Under the pieces are notes generated by a model. That model made no database searches, was not told the origin of the DNA, and saw nothing but the letters and a program-made list of their open reading frames with translations. Positions 5,678 through 12,754 of a stretch of DNA of 12,754 nucleotides are shown piece after piece. The DNA is from an uncultured Butyrivibrio sp. (lineage in GTDB: Bacteria; Bacillota; Clostridia; Lachnospirales; Lachnospiraceae): the NCBI GenBank assembly GCA_910577605.1, contig CAJTON010000020.1, forward strand, positions 1-12,754. The letters run 5' to 3'. The first letter of the stretch is position 1. Each line of letters opens with the position of its first letter. The translations under genes were made by a program, and so were the position numbers.

Positions 5678-7362
5678 TGATAATGCCTCCATATTCCGGT
5701 GTTTATAAAATCGTTCGCCCTCTGCTCCGAATTGCGGATTATCCCGCCGTCGTAGCCGATTATCCCAAGCAGCTTAATGGCGTTCCTTGAGGTAGCGCGT
5801 CCTTTTTTCAGCTCGTACGAAAAAATAACGTTGTTGTCCCTGACTTCTTCGTCAAAATGATAATTGGAGTATATCTTTTCGAGTATATGAGTAAGCTCCA
5901 CATCGTGCGTAGCTGCGAAGCACATGACGCCGTTGTCCGCGAGATTTTTGAGTATCTCCGAGGACGCCGCGATACGCTCGACCGTGTTCGTGCCGCGAAG
6001 CACCTCGTCTATAAAGCACAACACCTTCATTCCCGGCTCTCCCGCCGCGTCAACGATCCTTTTTAACGATTTTATCTCCACAATATAGTAACTTTCGCCG
6101 GAATCGAGGTCGTCCGTGAGCGCCATTGAAGAATATATGCGGTAAAACGGCGCTTTATAACAGTCCGCCGGACAGGTGTTCAAGGTCTGCGCAAGTATCG
6201 CGCCTATTGCAACGGACTTGAGGAAGGTGGATTTGCCCGAAGCGTTTGAGCCGGTGACAAGCACCGGTCTGCTCTCGCAAAGGGAATTGGCTACCGGCTC
6301 CTTTATGTTCAGATGATAGATGTTTCTAAGCTCCATTTCCCCGCCGTCGGTAAAAACGGGTCTGCACATATACGGCATGAGCCTGCGGAACGACGCCGCG
6401 CTTATCATCGCCTCGATAAGACCGAGTTTATCCATAAGCACAAGCACCTCGCCGTAATTGCGGTCAAAATGCTTTAGCACTGAATTGAACTTCATAAGAT
6501 CGATGTGCGTGAACATTTTTATATATTCCATGATTATATCGGCAAGCGAACCGGAATTGTCCTTATGCGAAACAAGCACAAAGGAATTTCTCGTTATTTT
6601 GCCGAAAAGCGCCGCCGTATCCGCAAAATACTTATTGTATTCGGAAAGCTCCGGTATCTGCATACGGCTAATTTTTCCGGCTGTTTCCACCATGCACACA
6701 AGCTGTCTGACGCACTCGAAAAAGCTGTCTATCCTGCTTTTGCTCTTATAATATGATACGATGCTGACTCCGCTTGCTATTATGATAAGCCCTACGCCGA
6801 ACACCGCGTCTATCGTGAATGTATAGACAAAAGCGAGTATCACGCATAACAGCATCAGAATATGGGGCAGATTGGACTGCGGCTTGAGTTTGAACAGATT
6901 ATCCATATAATCGGAGATCGAGATCTTGCGCGTAAAGCCGATATTGCAGAAGCTCTGCATTATACGGGTCCGCTCGTCGTCATGCGTGTCGAAATACTCA
7001 ATAAGGCGTTCCCGCTCGTCAAGAACCGACTTATCCGATATGGGTTTCCTGAGTATTTTGTACAAAGTATCCCTGCCGACGGAAGAATTTGTGTTATTTA
7101 CCATAAGAAAGATCTTATCCATATCAAGGTCGTTCCATGTTATATCGTCAACAAAAAACTCCCCCTCTTTCAACGTGTTCCTGAAAAAATGGGATATGCT
7201 TTCGTATTCTTCATATGTGAATTCATATTTTTTTATCTGCCCGAAAGAAGCCAGAAGTCTGGCATAGAGATTCCTGCGCGACGCCGCCGACATGACAAAG
7301 CCGATAATTGCGATGACTGCCATGACTGCGACGATTATAAGTATTATCTGATAAACTTCCAT
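5674..7362 (-). CDS. Membrane-anchored MutS-family ATPase (MutS paralogue without mismatch-recognition domain)
   Basis: 562 residues. An N-terminal membrane helix (about 5-25) is followed by a segment resembling the start of the MutS core, with [27 protein letters not shown] at 76-102. A pair of membrane helices (about 168-183 and 187-204) and a helical lever-like region (210-330) come next. The MutS-type ATPase has Walker [11 protein letters not shown] (370-379, K377), a signature region SGESYYIVE (421-429), Walker B with D452-E453 in [12 protein letters not shown], and an ATH switch histidine (H486). It lacks the mismatch-reading domain I and the C-terminal Smr nuclease domain, so it is neither MutS1 nor MutS2. 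Walker residues are intact and ATP hydrolysis is expected. The DNA or RNA substrate is unknown, and the membrane location would be unusual for mismatch repair. ATG 7362 is 10 nt from GGGG. It is 37 nt after the zinc-finger gene and coupled to rnhA by ATGA. Confidence 0.9.
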   Translation of the reverse strand: MEVYQIILIIVAVMAVIAIIGFVMSAASRRNLYARLLASFGQIKKYEFTYEEYESISHFFRNTLKEGEFFVDDITWNDLDMDKIFLMVNNTNSSVGRDTLYKILRKPISDKSVLDERERLIEYFDTHDDERTRIMQSFCNIGFTRKISISDYMDNLFKLKPQSNLPHILMLLCVILAFVYTFTIDAVFGVGLIIIASGVSIVSYYKSKSRIDSFFECVRQLVCMVETAGKISRMQIPELSEYNKYFADTAALFGKITRNSFVLVSHKDNSGSLADIIMEYIKMFTHIDLMKFNSVLKHFDRNYGEVLVLMDKLGLIEAMISAASFRRLMPYMCRPVFTDGGEMELRNIYHLNIKEPVANSLCESRPVLVTGSNASGKSTFLKSVAIGAILAQTLNTCPADCYKAPFYRIYSSMALTDDLDSGESYYIVEIKSLKRIVDAAGEPGMKVLCFIDEVLRGTNTVERIAASSEILKNLADNGVMCFAATHDVELTHILEKIYSNYHFDEEVRDNNVIFSYELKKGRATSRNAIKLLGIIGYDGGIIRNSEQRANDFINTGIWRHYQ

Positions 7363-7399
7363 TTTAAATTTTCCCCTTTTTGACGGTCAGACACAAAAA

Positions 7400-8032
7400 C
7401 TACGGCTTATAGACGACCGTCTGGTCTTTCTTGGGCAGTATCCCCGTAAGATCCTGCATAATGTCAAAATACTCCCTCGCCTTTTTGCGGTAATAATGTC
7501 TGCGGTTGAAATTAAAGAATCCCTTAGGCTTTCCCAAAGGTATTCTCTCGTATTTAAGCGGCTGGTCCTTGAACTCTATCATAAAATAGGCGCTTTTTAT
7601 CGCGTTGTCAGTCATGCTTATGACTTCTGAAAAGTACATGATAAAATAACCCTCGATATTTTCGACCGGATGCGCCGGAGAAACATACTTTTCGTCAAGA
7701 GGGCTGTACACATTTTCCCCGATATAAATAAGATTTCTGTCCCCGTCGATAAGAAGCGAGCCGTCAGAAGACCGCACGGTGGGCGTGCTTTCCTCCCTTA
7801 GCTTCCTGCCCTTTTCAAGACATTCAAAGCATTCGTCAAGCTCCTTTACCGTCAGCCTTCTGTTGTATTCGTTGCAGTGGCGGCTTTTAGCGCTGAACTT
7901 TTCGTATCTGCGTATTCCCCAGAAAACTTTGCCGTAGCATTCATTGCAAAGCCAGCCCTCCGCCATCCTGCGGCGCCCGCTTTTTACTTTGTGACAGTAT
8001 ATGCAGTCGGACGAATCAATAATTTCACTCAT
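7400..8032 (-). CDS. Zinc-finger protein, DUF4428-like N-terminus, unknown function
   Basis: 210 residues. The N-terminus has two CxxC pairs, C10/C13 and C29/C32, with the spacing of a small zinc ribbon such as DUF4428. A second cysteine group (C53 and C68/C71) may form another metal site. The rest (about 90-210) is mixed strand and helix, with SLLIDGDRNLIYIGENVYSP and a basic patch RRHYYRKKAREYF near residue 180, and has no membrane segment. It is probably cytoplasmic. ATG 8032 is 10 nt from GGAGG (8047-8043). It is the first gene after a near-consensus promoter at 8059-8087 and sits 37 nt upstream of the mutS-like gene, so it is co-expressed with that gene and rnhA. I can assign the metal-binding feature but not a function. 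Confidence 0.85.
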   Translation of the reverse strand: MSEIIDSSDCIYCHKVKSGRRRMAEGWLCNECYGKVFWGIRRYEKFSAKSRHCNEYNRRLTVKELDECFECLEKGRKLREESTPTVRSSDGSLLIDGDRNLIYIGENVYSPLDEKYVSPAHPVENIEGYFIMYFSEVISMTDNAIKSAYFMIEFKDQPLKYERIPLGKPKGFFNFNRRHYYRKKAREYFDIMQDLTGILPKKDQTVVYKP

Positions 8033-8058
8033 TTGTCAATCGCCTCCGTTCTTACATC

Positions 8059-8087
8059 ATTAAACACCAAGCGGGAATAATTGTCAA
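8059..8087 (-). promoter_or_regulatory. Strong SigmaA-type promoter for the zinc-finger/mutS-like/rnhA unit
   Basis: On the minus strand, a perfect TTGACA (8087-8082) is separated by 17 bp from TTTAAT (8064-8059), one mismatch from consensus. The -35 box overlaps the stop codon of the transglutaminase gene (8084-8086). The predicted leader is only about 20 nt and contains the Shine-Dalgarno of the gene starting at 8032. Confidence 0.8.
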
Positions 8088-10579
8088 ATCAATTCAGTCT
8101 GCGGCGTTTCATGTTTTGTCAGACGTCCCCATGTTATTATGCGTATAAGCCGCCTGTAAATACGCGTAAGCGCTCTAATGTCGTGCGCGTCCTTTCTTCC
8201 GGAATAATTAAAGCGCTCATACGCCGTCATCGCTTTGTCCGCGAAATCCGCGCTTACTCCGTATTCATCTATCAGTATAGCGCGCATAACATCGAAGCTT
8301 ATCACCAAAGACGCGTAATGCTCGCGGCCGCCCCGTCTTTTTCTCATCAGCCTTTTGCGGGCGCGGCGCGTCATCGTCCGGTACTGGAAGACCGCTCTTT
8401 TGTCGGCGCTCCACAGATACGCCCTGAATACATATATCAGATATTTTATCAGAAAAACTCCCGCGGCTATCGCTAAAACTATAAGAAGCTGTTCACCCAT
8501 GCGGCTCTCGAACCAGTTCTGTATCGCCTCGCCCGCGCCTTCAAAAAAGTTCTGCCCGTCGTCCGGTCTTGTACCCGCCGCCGTTCCGAATCCGAATATA
8601 TCTCCGAGGAAGTCCATTATCCCCGAACCTCCTTCCTCCACCGTCGTGCCGAGCGTAAACTCCACGGGGACCCAGCCAAGCTCTTTAAAATAAACCTCCA
8701 CCCACGCGTGGGCGTTTCTGTCAGTCAGCTCTACAGTTACGGGTACGTCGTAATCAAGCCCCGAATATCCCTTATTCCACTCGGTATTGCCGCCCTCATA
8801 CGCGCTTGCCTCTTCGTAGACCGTATAGTCAAAGCAATACCCCTCCGCGTATCTCGCGGGTATTCCCATGGCCCTTAGCAAAAGGCAGGCGGCGGAGGCG
8901 AAATGAACGCAATAGCCCTGTTTTTTCTCCTGTAAAAAATAAAGCACGAAGTCCCTGTTCGACGGCGTTCTGCCGGGAGAGACCGTATACCCGAATCCGG
9001 AGGCAAGATAATCCTGTATCTGTGCTATTATCATATCCGGACTTCCCTCAAAGCCCTGCTTAGAGCATATTTCCGAAAGCTCCCCGCGTATATCCTCCGG
9101 AACCTCGGTATATATCCCGTCGGCATAATAAGAGCCGGATTCAAGCCCGCCGAGCTTTCCGTACTCGTCAAGGTCCAGCAGACAGGCGTAATACCGCAAT
9201 CCTGTGTATGAACCGTCCTCCTCCGAATATTCAATAAGCGGTACGAAGGTATCCTCCTTTGAATAATATCCGAAGAAACGCGCTCCCGAAACGGCTGTGT
9301 CACTAAAAATATTACTGTTTATTTCCCCGTATACGTCATCAAAAGAGGTCACGCCGATATTCCTGACAAGCATATTTACGTCAAGGATCTTGTATTCGTC
9401 CCATTTACCGCCCTCCGCCAACTGCGAAAGAAGTCTGTTCGTAACGTCGTAGCCGTATTCTCTTTTGTTATCCGCGTTTCCCCAACGGCGGTTCTCGGTA
9501 TCGTAAACCGCTCCCGTATAAGTCGGCAGATAGACCGGTCTGTCGGTGTACGGCACAAGCGATATTTCAAGGTCCGTCTCATAATCGAGATAGACCGAGG
9601 AAATGTCTCCGAAAGAGCCGTTTGACATACCGCCCCTTCCTTGTGAAGAATTGCGCATAAAAAGACCGTCTATCCCGTGCATCGCCACGGTCTTTACTAT
9701 CCTGTCCGAGGATTTTTTGAGCGCGGAATCCGTATTTATGAATCTCTTTGACATAAATCCGAAGCAGAGCGCCGATAAAAGCACCGCGGCTGCCGCGTAT
9801 ATCAGGGCTGCCGCCGCGCCGCCCTTGCGCTCCGGCTTTTCCTGATGAAGCACTATCACGGACGAACCGTCGCTGTCTTTGTACGAATGCCATGTTTTCT
9901 GTCTTTTTTTCTTATTCATGGGGACGGGATCGTTTTTTTCCGTGATAACAAAAAGGAACACGGCAAGCAGGAGCATGATGACGCTTATATAAGGCAGGTC
10001 GTCGTTTAGATAAATACATACCTCAAGAACCGGAAAAATCACGAAAAGCGGTGCCGAAACGCTCCTGCGCCTCGAGACCCACATATTGAAAAACATCGCG
10101 AGCACACTGCCGATAACGGCGAGAAAAACCGTTACCGACACTTCTCTGTTCTGATATATCTCGGCGTGCTGACGCAGATACGGCAGGTTCATCTCCTCCT
10201 TAACTGCCTCCGTCATTATATTCAAAACGGCGTTGTAGCCGCTGTTTACCACCACATACAGCCTCAATATCGACAGGACTATGACCGACATCAGAAGAAT
10301 ATATCCGACATTATAAACCGCCGCGTTCACATAAAGCAGCGCGAATGAAAAAGACGCCGCCGCGCAGACAAAAATAAGCACGGGATAACTGCACGGCATC
10401 CCGAAGGACGACGCGAACATACTTGTAAGTCCCGTTATAAATAGAAAAATTATCAGCCCGTTCCAAAGACATTTCAGCAAATTGTCCTTGAAGCTGCGTT
10501 TTTTGTCCGCCATCTGCGCGATCGTGATACCGGAGCCTTCAAGCTCTTTTTCACAGCTTATCCTGCGCCTTTTTTCCAT
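8084..10579 (-). CDS. Multi-pass membrane protein with transglutaminase-like domain and DUF4129-like tail
   Basis: 831 residues. Hydrophobic helices lie at about 38-56, 65-86, 91-111, 149-168, 177-191, 196-213 and 256-275. A large region outside the membrane follows (about 280-695), holding the transglutaminase-like core. A final membrane helix (697-717) leads to a basic cytoplasmic tail (RRARKRLMRKRRGGREH, 738-754). The Cys-His pair is C557 (QGYCVHFASA) and H624 (RNAHAWVEVY). The third position, in GWVPVEFTLG, is E640 where many family members have Asp. This layout (membrane block, TGc, helix, DUF4129-like tail) is that of proteins encoded with MoxR and DUF58. A protease, peptidase or cross-linking role at the cell surface is possible; no substrate is known. 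ATG 10579 has an excellent GGAGGTGA (10593-10586). It starts 23 nt after the DUF58 gene. Confidence 0.93.
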   Translation of the reverse strand: MEKRRRISCEKELEGSGITIAQMADKKRSFKDNLLKCLWNGLIIFLFITGLTSMFASSFGMPCSYPVLIFVCAAASFSFALLYVNAAVYNVGYILLMSVIVLSILRLYVVVNSGYNAVLNIMTEAVKEEMNLPYLRQHAEIYQNREVSVTVFLAVIGSVLAMFFNMWVSRRRSVSAPLFVIFPVLEVCIYLNDDLPYISVIMLLLAVFLFVITEKNDPVPMNKKKRQKTWHSYKDSDGSSVIVLHQEKPERKGGAAAALIYAAAAVLLSALCFGFMSKRFINTDSALKKSSDRIVKTVAMHGIDGLFMRNSSQGRGGMSNGSFGDISSVYLDYETDLEISLVPYTDRPVYLPTYTGAVYDTENRRWGNADNKREYGYDVTNRLLSQLAEGGKWDEYKILDVNMLVRNIGVTSFDDVYGEINSNIFSDTAVSGARFFGYYSKEDTFVPLIEYSEEDGSYTGLRYYACLLDLDEYGKLGGLESGSYYADGIYTEVPEDIRGELSEICSKQGFEGSPDMIIAQIQDYLASGFGYTVSPGRTPSNRDFVLYFLQEKKQGYCVHFASAACLLLRAMGIPARYAEGYCFDYTVYEEASAYEGGNTEWNKGYSGLDYDVPVTVELTDRNAHAWVEVYFKELGWVPVEFTLGTTVEEGGSGIMDFLGDIFGFGTAAGTRPDDGQNFFEGAGEAIQNWFESRMGEQLLIVLAIAAGVFLIKYLIYVFRAYLWSADKRAVFQYRTMTRRARKRLMRKRRGGREHYASLVISFDVMRAILIDEYGVSADFADKAMTAYERFNYSGRKDAHDIRALTRIYRRLIRIITWGRLTKHETPQTELI

Positions 10580-10602
10580 ACCGCTTCACCTCCGCGCCGC
10601 CG

Positions 10603-11655
10603 TCACAGCAGCACAACGGCGGCGCTTTTGTTTGCCGCCAGCACCCACGCCTCTTCTCCCGTTCTGTCCGCCGTCAGACAAAGCCGCTTTGACGCGCTCT
10701 CCTGCCAGTCCGGATACTCCGAAGCCTCCCCGCCGCTTTTTTCCTGATAAAAAAACATATCCTCCATCGCAAGTTTAAGAGAATACGAATTATCTATCCT
10801 TATTTTCTCCCAATCGCCCGTATACACGCTGTAATATACAAGCTCAAAGAAAATCTCCTCCTCAAGCAGTTTTTTCCCGAAGCCATAAAGCAGCTCGTAA
10901 TATTCCGTCATCTGCGAAAGTCCGCCGCACACTCCTTTGCATATCAGCGAAACGCACGCTCCCACCTGCTTTGCGTATTCCTTCACTATCAGATCCTCGG
11001 ATTTGCTGCTCAGCTTCCAATGCACCTGAGAAAGCCTGTCGCCCTCACGGTAACCCCGAAGTTCCTTTATCTCCGACACGTCGTCCCCCGCCAGCGGATC
11101 GTTGTACGCGTCCTTTTCGTCGGAAATGCCTAACGCCTCAGTATCCGCCACAACTCCTATCTCTTTCGGCATAACTATGATATTGACTGTCCTCGGACAT
11201 TCAAGCCTTCGGGCAAAAATACCGAAAAAGTCATACGAAAACAGCTCTTCACACACTATTTCATAGACACCGCAGTAATCAAGCTTGAGGTCAAGCCTGT
11301 AATTCCTCGTTCCGTGAAAAACCGAATAATCCGTCCTAAGAAAATGGCTCTGACTTCCGTTCAGATGCCTTACCGCGTATTTTGCTGATATTCTCGGAAA
11401 CGGATAAAAACCGTGCGAAGACACCTTGCAGACGATACCCGCGAAATCCCCCGCGCTTATATCAGTCTGCTCCGCCAGAATACCGACCTTTGGCACCGGA
11501 AAGTTTTTAAGCTGCATGACAAGCGCAAAAACGATGTAAAGCGCCATAGCCGCAATGAAAAAAAGCGCCGCTCTTCTGTGGTTGAACCAAAGCATAAAAC
11601 AAAGCAGCGCCAGAACCGCGATATATGCAATTAAGGATTTAACTCTGACCTTCAT
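10603..11655 (-). CDS. DUF58 domain-containing membrane protein
   Basis: 350 residues with two N-terminal membrane helices (about 7-23 and 29-49). A beta-rich segment follows, including YCGVYEIVCEELFSYDFFG at 127-145. The DUF58 signature is at about 195-219: EIKELRGYREGDRLSQVHW and then KLSSK. The part after residue 220 resembles the von Willebrand A-like fold found in this family, though no MIDAS-type metal site is obvious. DUF58 proteins are regularly encoded next to MoxR ATPases and are thought to be their partners, with work on envelope or membrane complexes. The ATG at 11655 has only a weak GGACGG ribosome site 5 nt away, 20 nt after the moxR stop, so translation may depend on coupling. 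No alternative start gives a better N-terminus because the membrane helix begins at residue 7. Confidence 0.93.
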   Translation of the reverse strand: MKVRVKSLIAYIAVLALLCFMLWFNHRRAALFFIAAMALYIVFALVMQLKNFPVPKVGILAEQTDISAGDFAGIVCKVSSHGFYPFPRISAKYAVRHLNGSQSHFLRTDYSVFHGTRNYRLDLKLDYCGVYEIVCEELFSYDFFGIFARRLECPRTVNIIVMPKEIGVVADTEALGISDEKDAYNDPLAGDDVSEIKELRGYREGDRLSQVHWKLSSKSEDLIVKEYAKQVGACVSLICKGVCGGLSQMTEYYELLYGFGKKLLEEEIFFELVYYSVYTGDWEKIRIDNSYSLKLAMEDMFFYQEKSGGEASEYPDWQESASKRLCLTADRTGEEAWVLAANKSAAVVLL

Positions 11656-11675
11656 AGAAACCGTCCGTACGCGTA

Positions 11676-12599
11676 TTACATTTTAGGAAGTCCCGTCGCC
11701 CCAAGCACCTCCGAAAGCACGTCGCCAGCGCCCATATGCGCCGCCTTCGCTTTCGGCGAGAGCACGATCCTGTGCGAGCACACGGCGTTTATATTGGAAA
11801 TAACATCGTCCGGCGTGACATAATCCCTGTCGTTTATAAAAGCCAAGGACTTCGCCATTTTAAGAAGCGCAATGCTTCCTCTCGGACTTAAGCCCAGATT
11901 GATAAGCGGATGATTCCGAGAATTTTCGCAGAAGCTTACGATAAATTCCGAAATCGACGCGTCCACAAACACGCCCTCCGCCTGTCCGCGCATCGACACA
12001 AATTCGTCAACCGTCATAACCGCGTTGACCTCGGGTTTTTCCGCCAGTTTTTTGTTGAGAATATCAAGCGCCGATTTGTGGTCGGGATAACCAAGCGTTA
12101 AACATATCATAAACCGGTCTAGCTGCGACTCCGGCAGTCTCTGCGTTCCCGCCGAACCGAAGGGGTTCTGAGTCGCGAGTACGATAAAAGGGTCGGGAAG
12201 CTTTCTCGTAACGCCGTCAACCGTGGTCCTGCCCTCCTCCATAACCTCCAAAAGAGCAGACTGCGTCTTCGGAGACGTCCTGTTTATCTCGTCCGCAAGA
12301 AGGAAATTACAGTAAACGGAGCCTTCATGGTACTCAAATTCCCCTGTTTTCGCGTTGTACATATTGAAGCCTAACAAATCGCTCGGCAGAACGTCGGGCG
12401 TAAACTGCACTCTTCTGTAATCAAGAGAAAGCGCCTTTGAAAGCGCGACCGCGAGCGTCGTCTTGCCGACGCCCGGAATATCCTCAAGAAGAATGTGCCC
12501 TCCAGCGAGCATCGCCGCAGCGACCGAAACGATCACGTCATCCTTGCCTTTAAGCACCTTCTTGATTTCTTTTGTCAAAGTATTTATCCGCGCGTTCAT
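11676..12599 (-). CDS. MoxR-family AAA+ ATPase
   Basis: 307 residues. The AAA+ elements are all present: Walker A around G43-T47 (EDIPGVGKTT), Walker B LLADEINR with D103-E104, sensor 1 in LATQNPFG (N145), the arginine of ESQLDRF (R162), and sensor 2 in LSPRGS (R240). The length and the LLEDIPGVGKT motif fit the MoxR subfamily, soluble ATPases that probably act as chaperones for complex assembly or metal insertion. The frame opens at GTG 12605, but ATG 12599 is 5 nt from a GGGGG tract (12609-12605), and the GTG overlaps that tract, so ATG is preferred with some doubt. DUF58 and transglutaminase genes follow at 20 and 23 nt, the usual MoxR gene set. The upstream gene ends 20 nt before, so the promoter probably lies outside the window. 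Confidence 0.95.
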   Translation of the reverse strand: MNARINTLTKEIKKVLKGKDDVIVSVAAAMLAGGHILLEDIPGVGKTTLAVALSKALSLDYRRVQFTPDVLPSDLLGFNMYNAKTGEFEYHEGSVYCNFLLADEINRTSPKTQSALLEVMEEGRTTVDGVTRKLPDPFIVLATQNPFGSAGTQRLPESQLDRFMICLTLGYPDHKSALDILNKKLAEKPEVNAVMTVDEFVSMRGQAEGVFVDASISEFIVSFCENSRNHPLINLGLSPRGSIALLKMAKSLAFINDRDYVTPDDVISNINAVCSHRIVLSPKAKAAHMGAGDVLSEVLGATGLPKM

Positions 12600-12619
12600 A
12601 CACACCCCCGAAACGTATT

Positions 12620-12754
12620 TTATCCCTTAAGCCCTCTCGCCTGCCTGTCCATGTCCTCCACGACTATATCGTATATCTCGCCGAGCGTAGAGCAGTATTC
12701 CAGAAGCTTCCACGGCTCGTTCGTATGAAAATGGATCTTGATAAGCTCCTCGTC
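12620..12754 (-). CDS. C-terminal end of a DAK2/FakA-like (YloV-type) protein, partial
   Basis: Only the last 44 codons plus the TAA (12620-12622) are in the window. They read KIHFHTNEPWKLLEYCSTLG and then DIVVEDMDRQARGLKG. This resembles the segment of fatty-acid-kinase-like FakA/YloV proteins with the consensus K-[VI]-H-x-H-T, a Leu-rich stretch, a G-[EDS]-[IL] turn and then a x-N/D-M-x-x-Q ending. In Bacillus-type YloV this segment is followed by a further domain of about 250 residues, whereas here the protein stops, so a shorter or rearranged variant is implied. The identification rests on a short segment. It is 20 nt upstream of moxR and probably in the same operon. Confidence 0.55.
   Translation of the reverse strand, partial: DEELIKIHFHTNEPWKLLEYCSTLGEIYDIVVEDMDRQARGLKG

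Noticed and set aside
6862..7383. 173-codon plus-strand frame
   Set aside because: Antisense to the mutS-like gene; the peptide looks like random translation and all flanking genes are on the minus strand.
1..12754. tRNA or rRNA genes, CRISPR arrays, complete insertion sequences
   Set aside because: I saw no cloverleaf-like segment, rRNA sequence, spaced direct repeats, or transposase with terminal repeats on either strand.

Overview
The window looks like a chromosomal segment from a Gram-positive Clostridia-type bacterium, most likely Lachnospiraceae or a close relative. The basis is strong GGAGG-type ribosome binding sites, canonical TTGACA/TATAAT-like promoters, a cysteine-rich alanyl-tRNA synthetase of the clostridial kind, a DUF4428-like zinc protein, and a remnant of a PDDEXK_2/Rpn-family gene. 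All genes that can be supported lie on the minus strand, so transcription runs from right to left.

Right part (12754 to about 8084). The tail of a DAK2/FakA-like protein is followed closely by a MoxR AAA+ ATPase, a DUF58 membrane protein, and a large multi-membrane-pass transglutaminase-domain protein. Gaps are only 20-24 nt, so this is probably one operon. MoxR + DUF58 + transglutaminase is a recurrent bacterial gene set, probably an envelope-associated chaperone/peptidase-like system whose substrate is unknown.

Middle part (8087 to about 4830). A near-consensus promoter overlapping the transglutaminase stop codon starts a second unit: a zinc-finger protein (DUF4428-like), a membrane-anchored MutS paralogue, and RNase HI. 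RNase HI is translationally coupled to the MutS paralogue by an ATGA overlap. A further promoter at the end of rnhA leads into a small one-pass membrane protein and alaS. An imperfect hairpin sits just ahead of the alaS ribosome binding site.

Left-middle part (2180 to 1771). rpsU (ribosomal protein bS21) has its own very good promoter, a leader hairpin touching an extended Shine-Dalgarno, and a strong rho-independent terminator.

Left end (1770 to 1). Base composition becomes visibly AT-rich directly beyond the rpsU terminator, which suggests acquired DNA. It holds a decayed PDDEXK_2 (Rpn-type) gene with in-frame stops. It also holds the first 422 codons of a large protein that runs off the left edge. 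That protein carries a HEPN-type R-x4-H motif (R39-H44) and has a 16-bp dyad upstream that could be an operator. This edge gene is the best candidate here for an uncharacterised, possibly defence-related, system; only its N-terminal part is visible.
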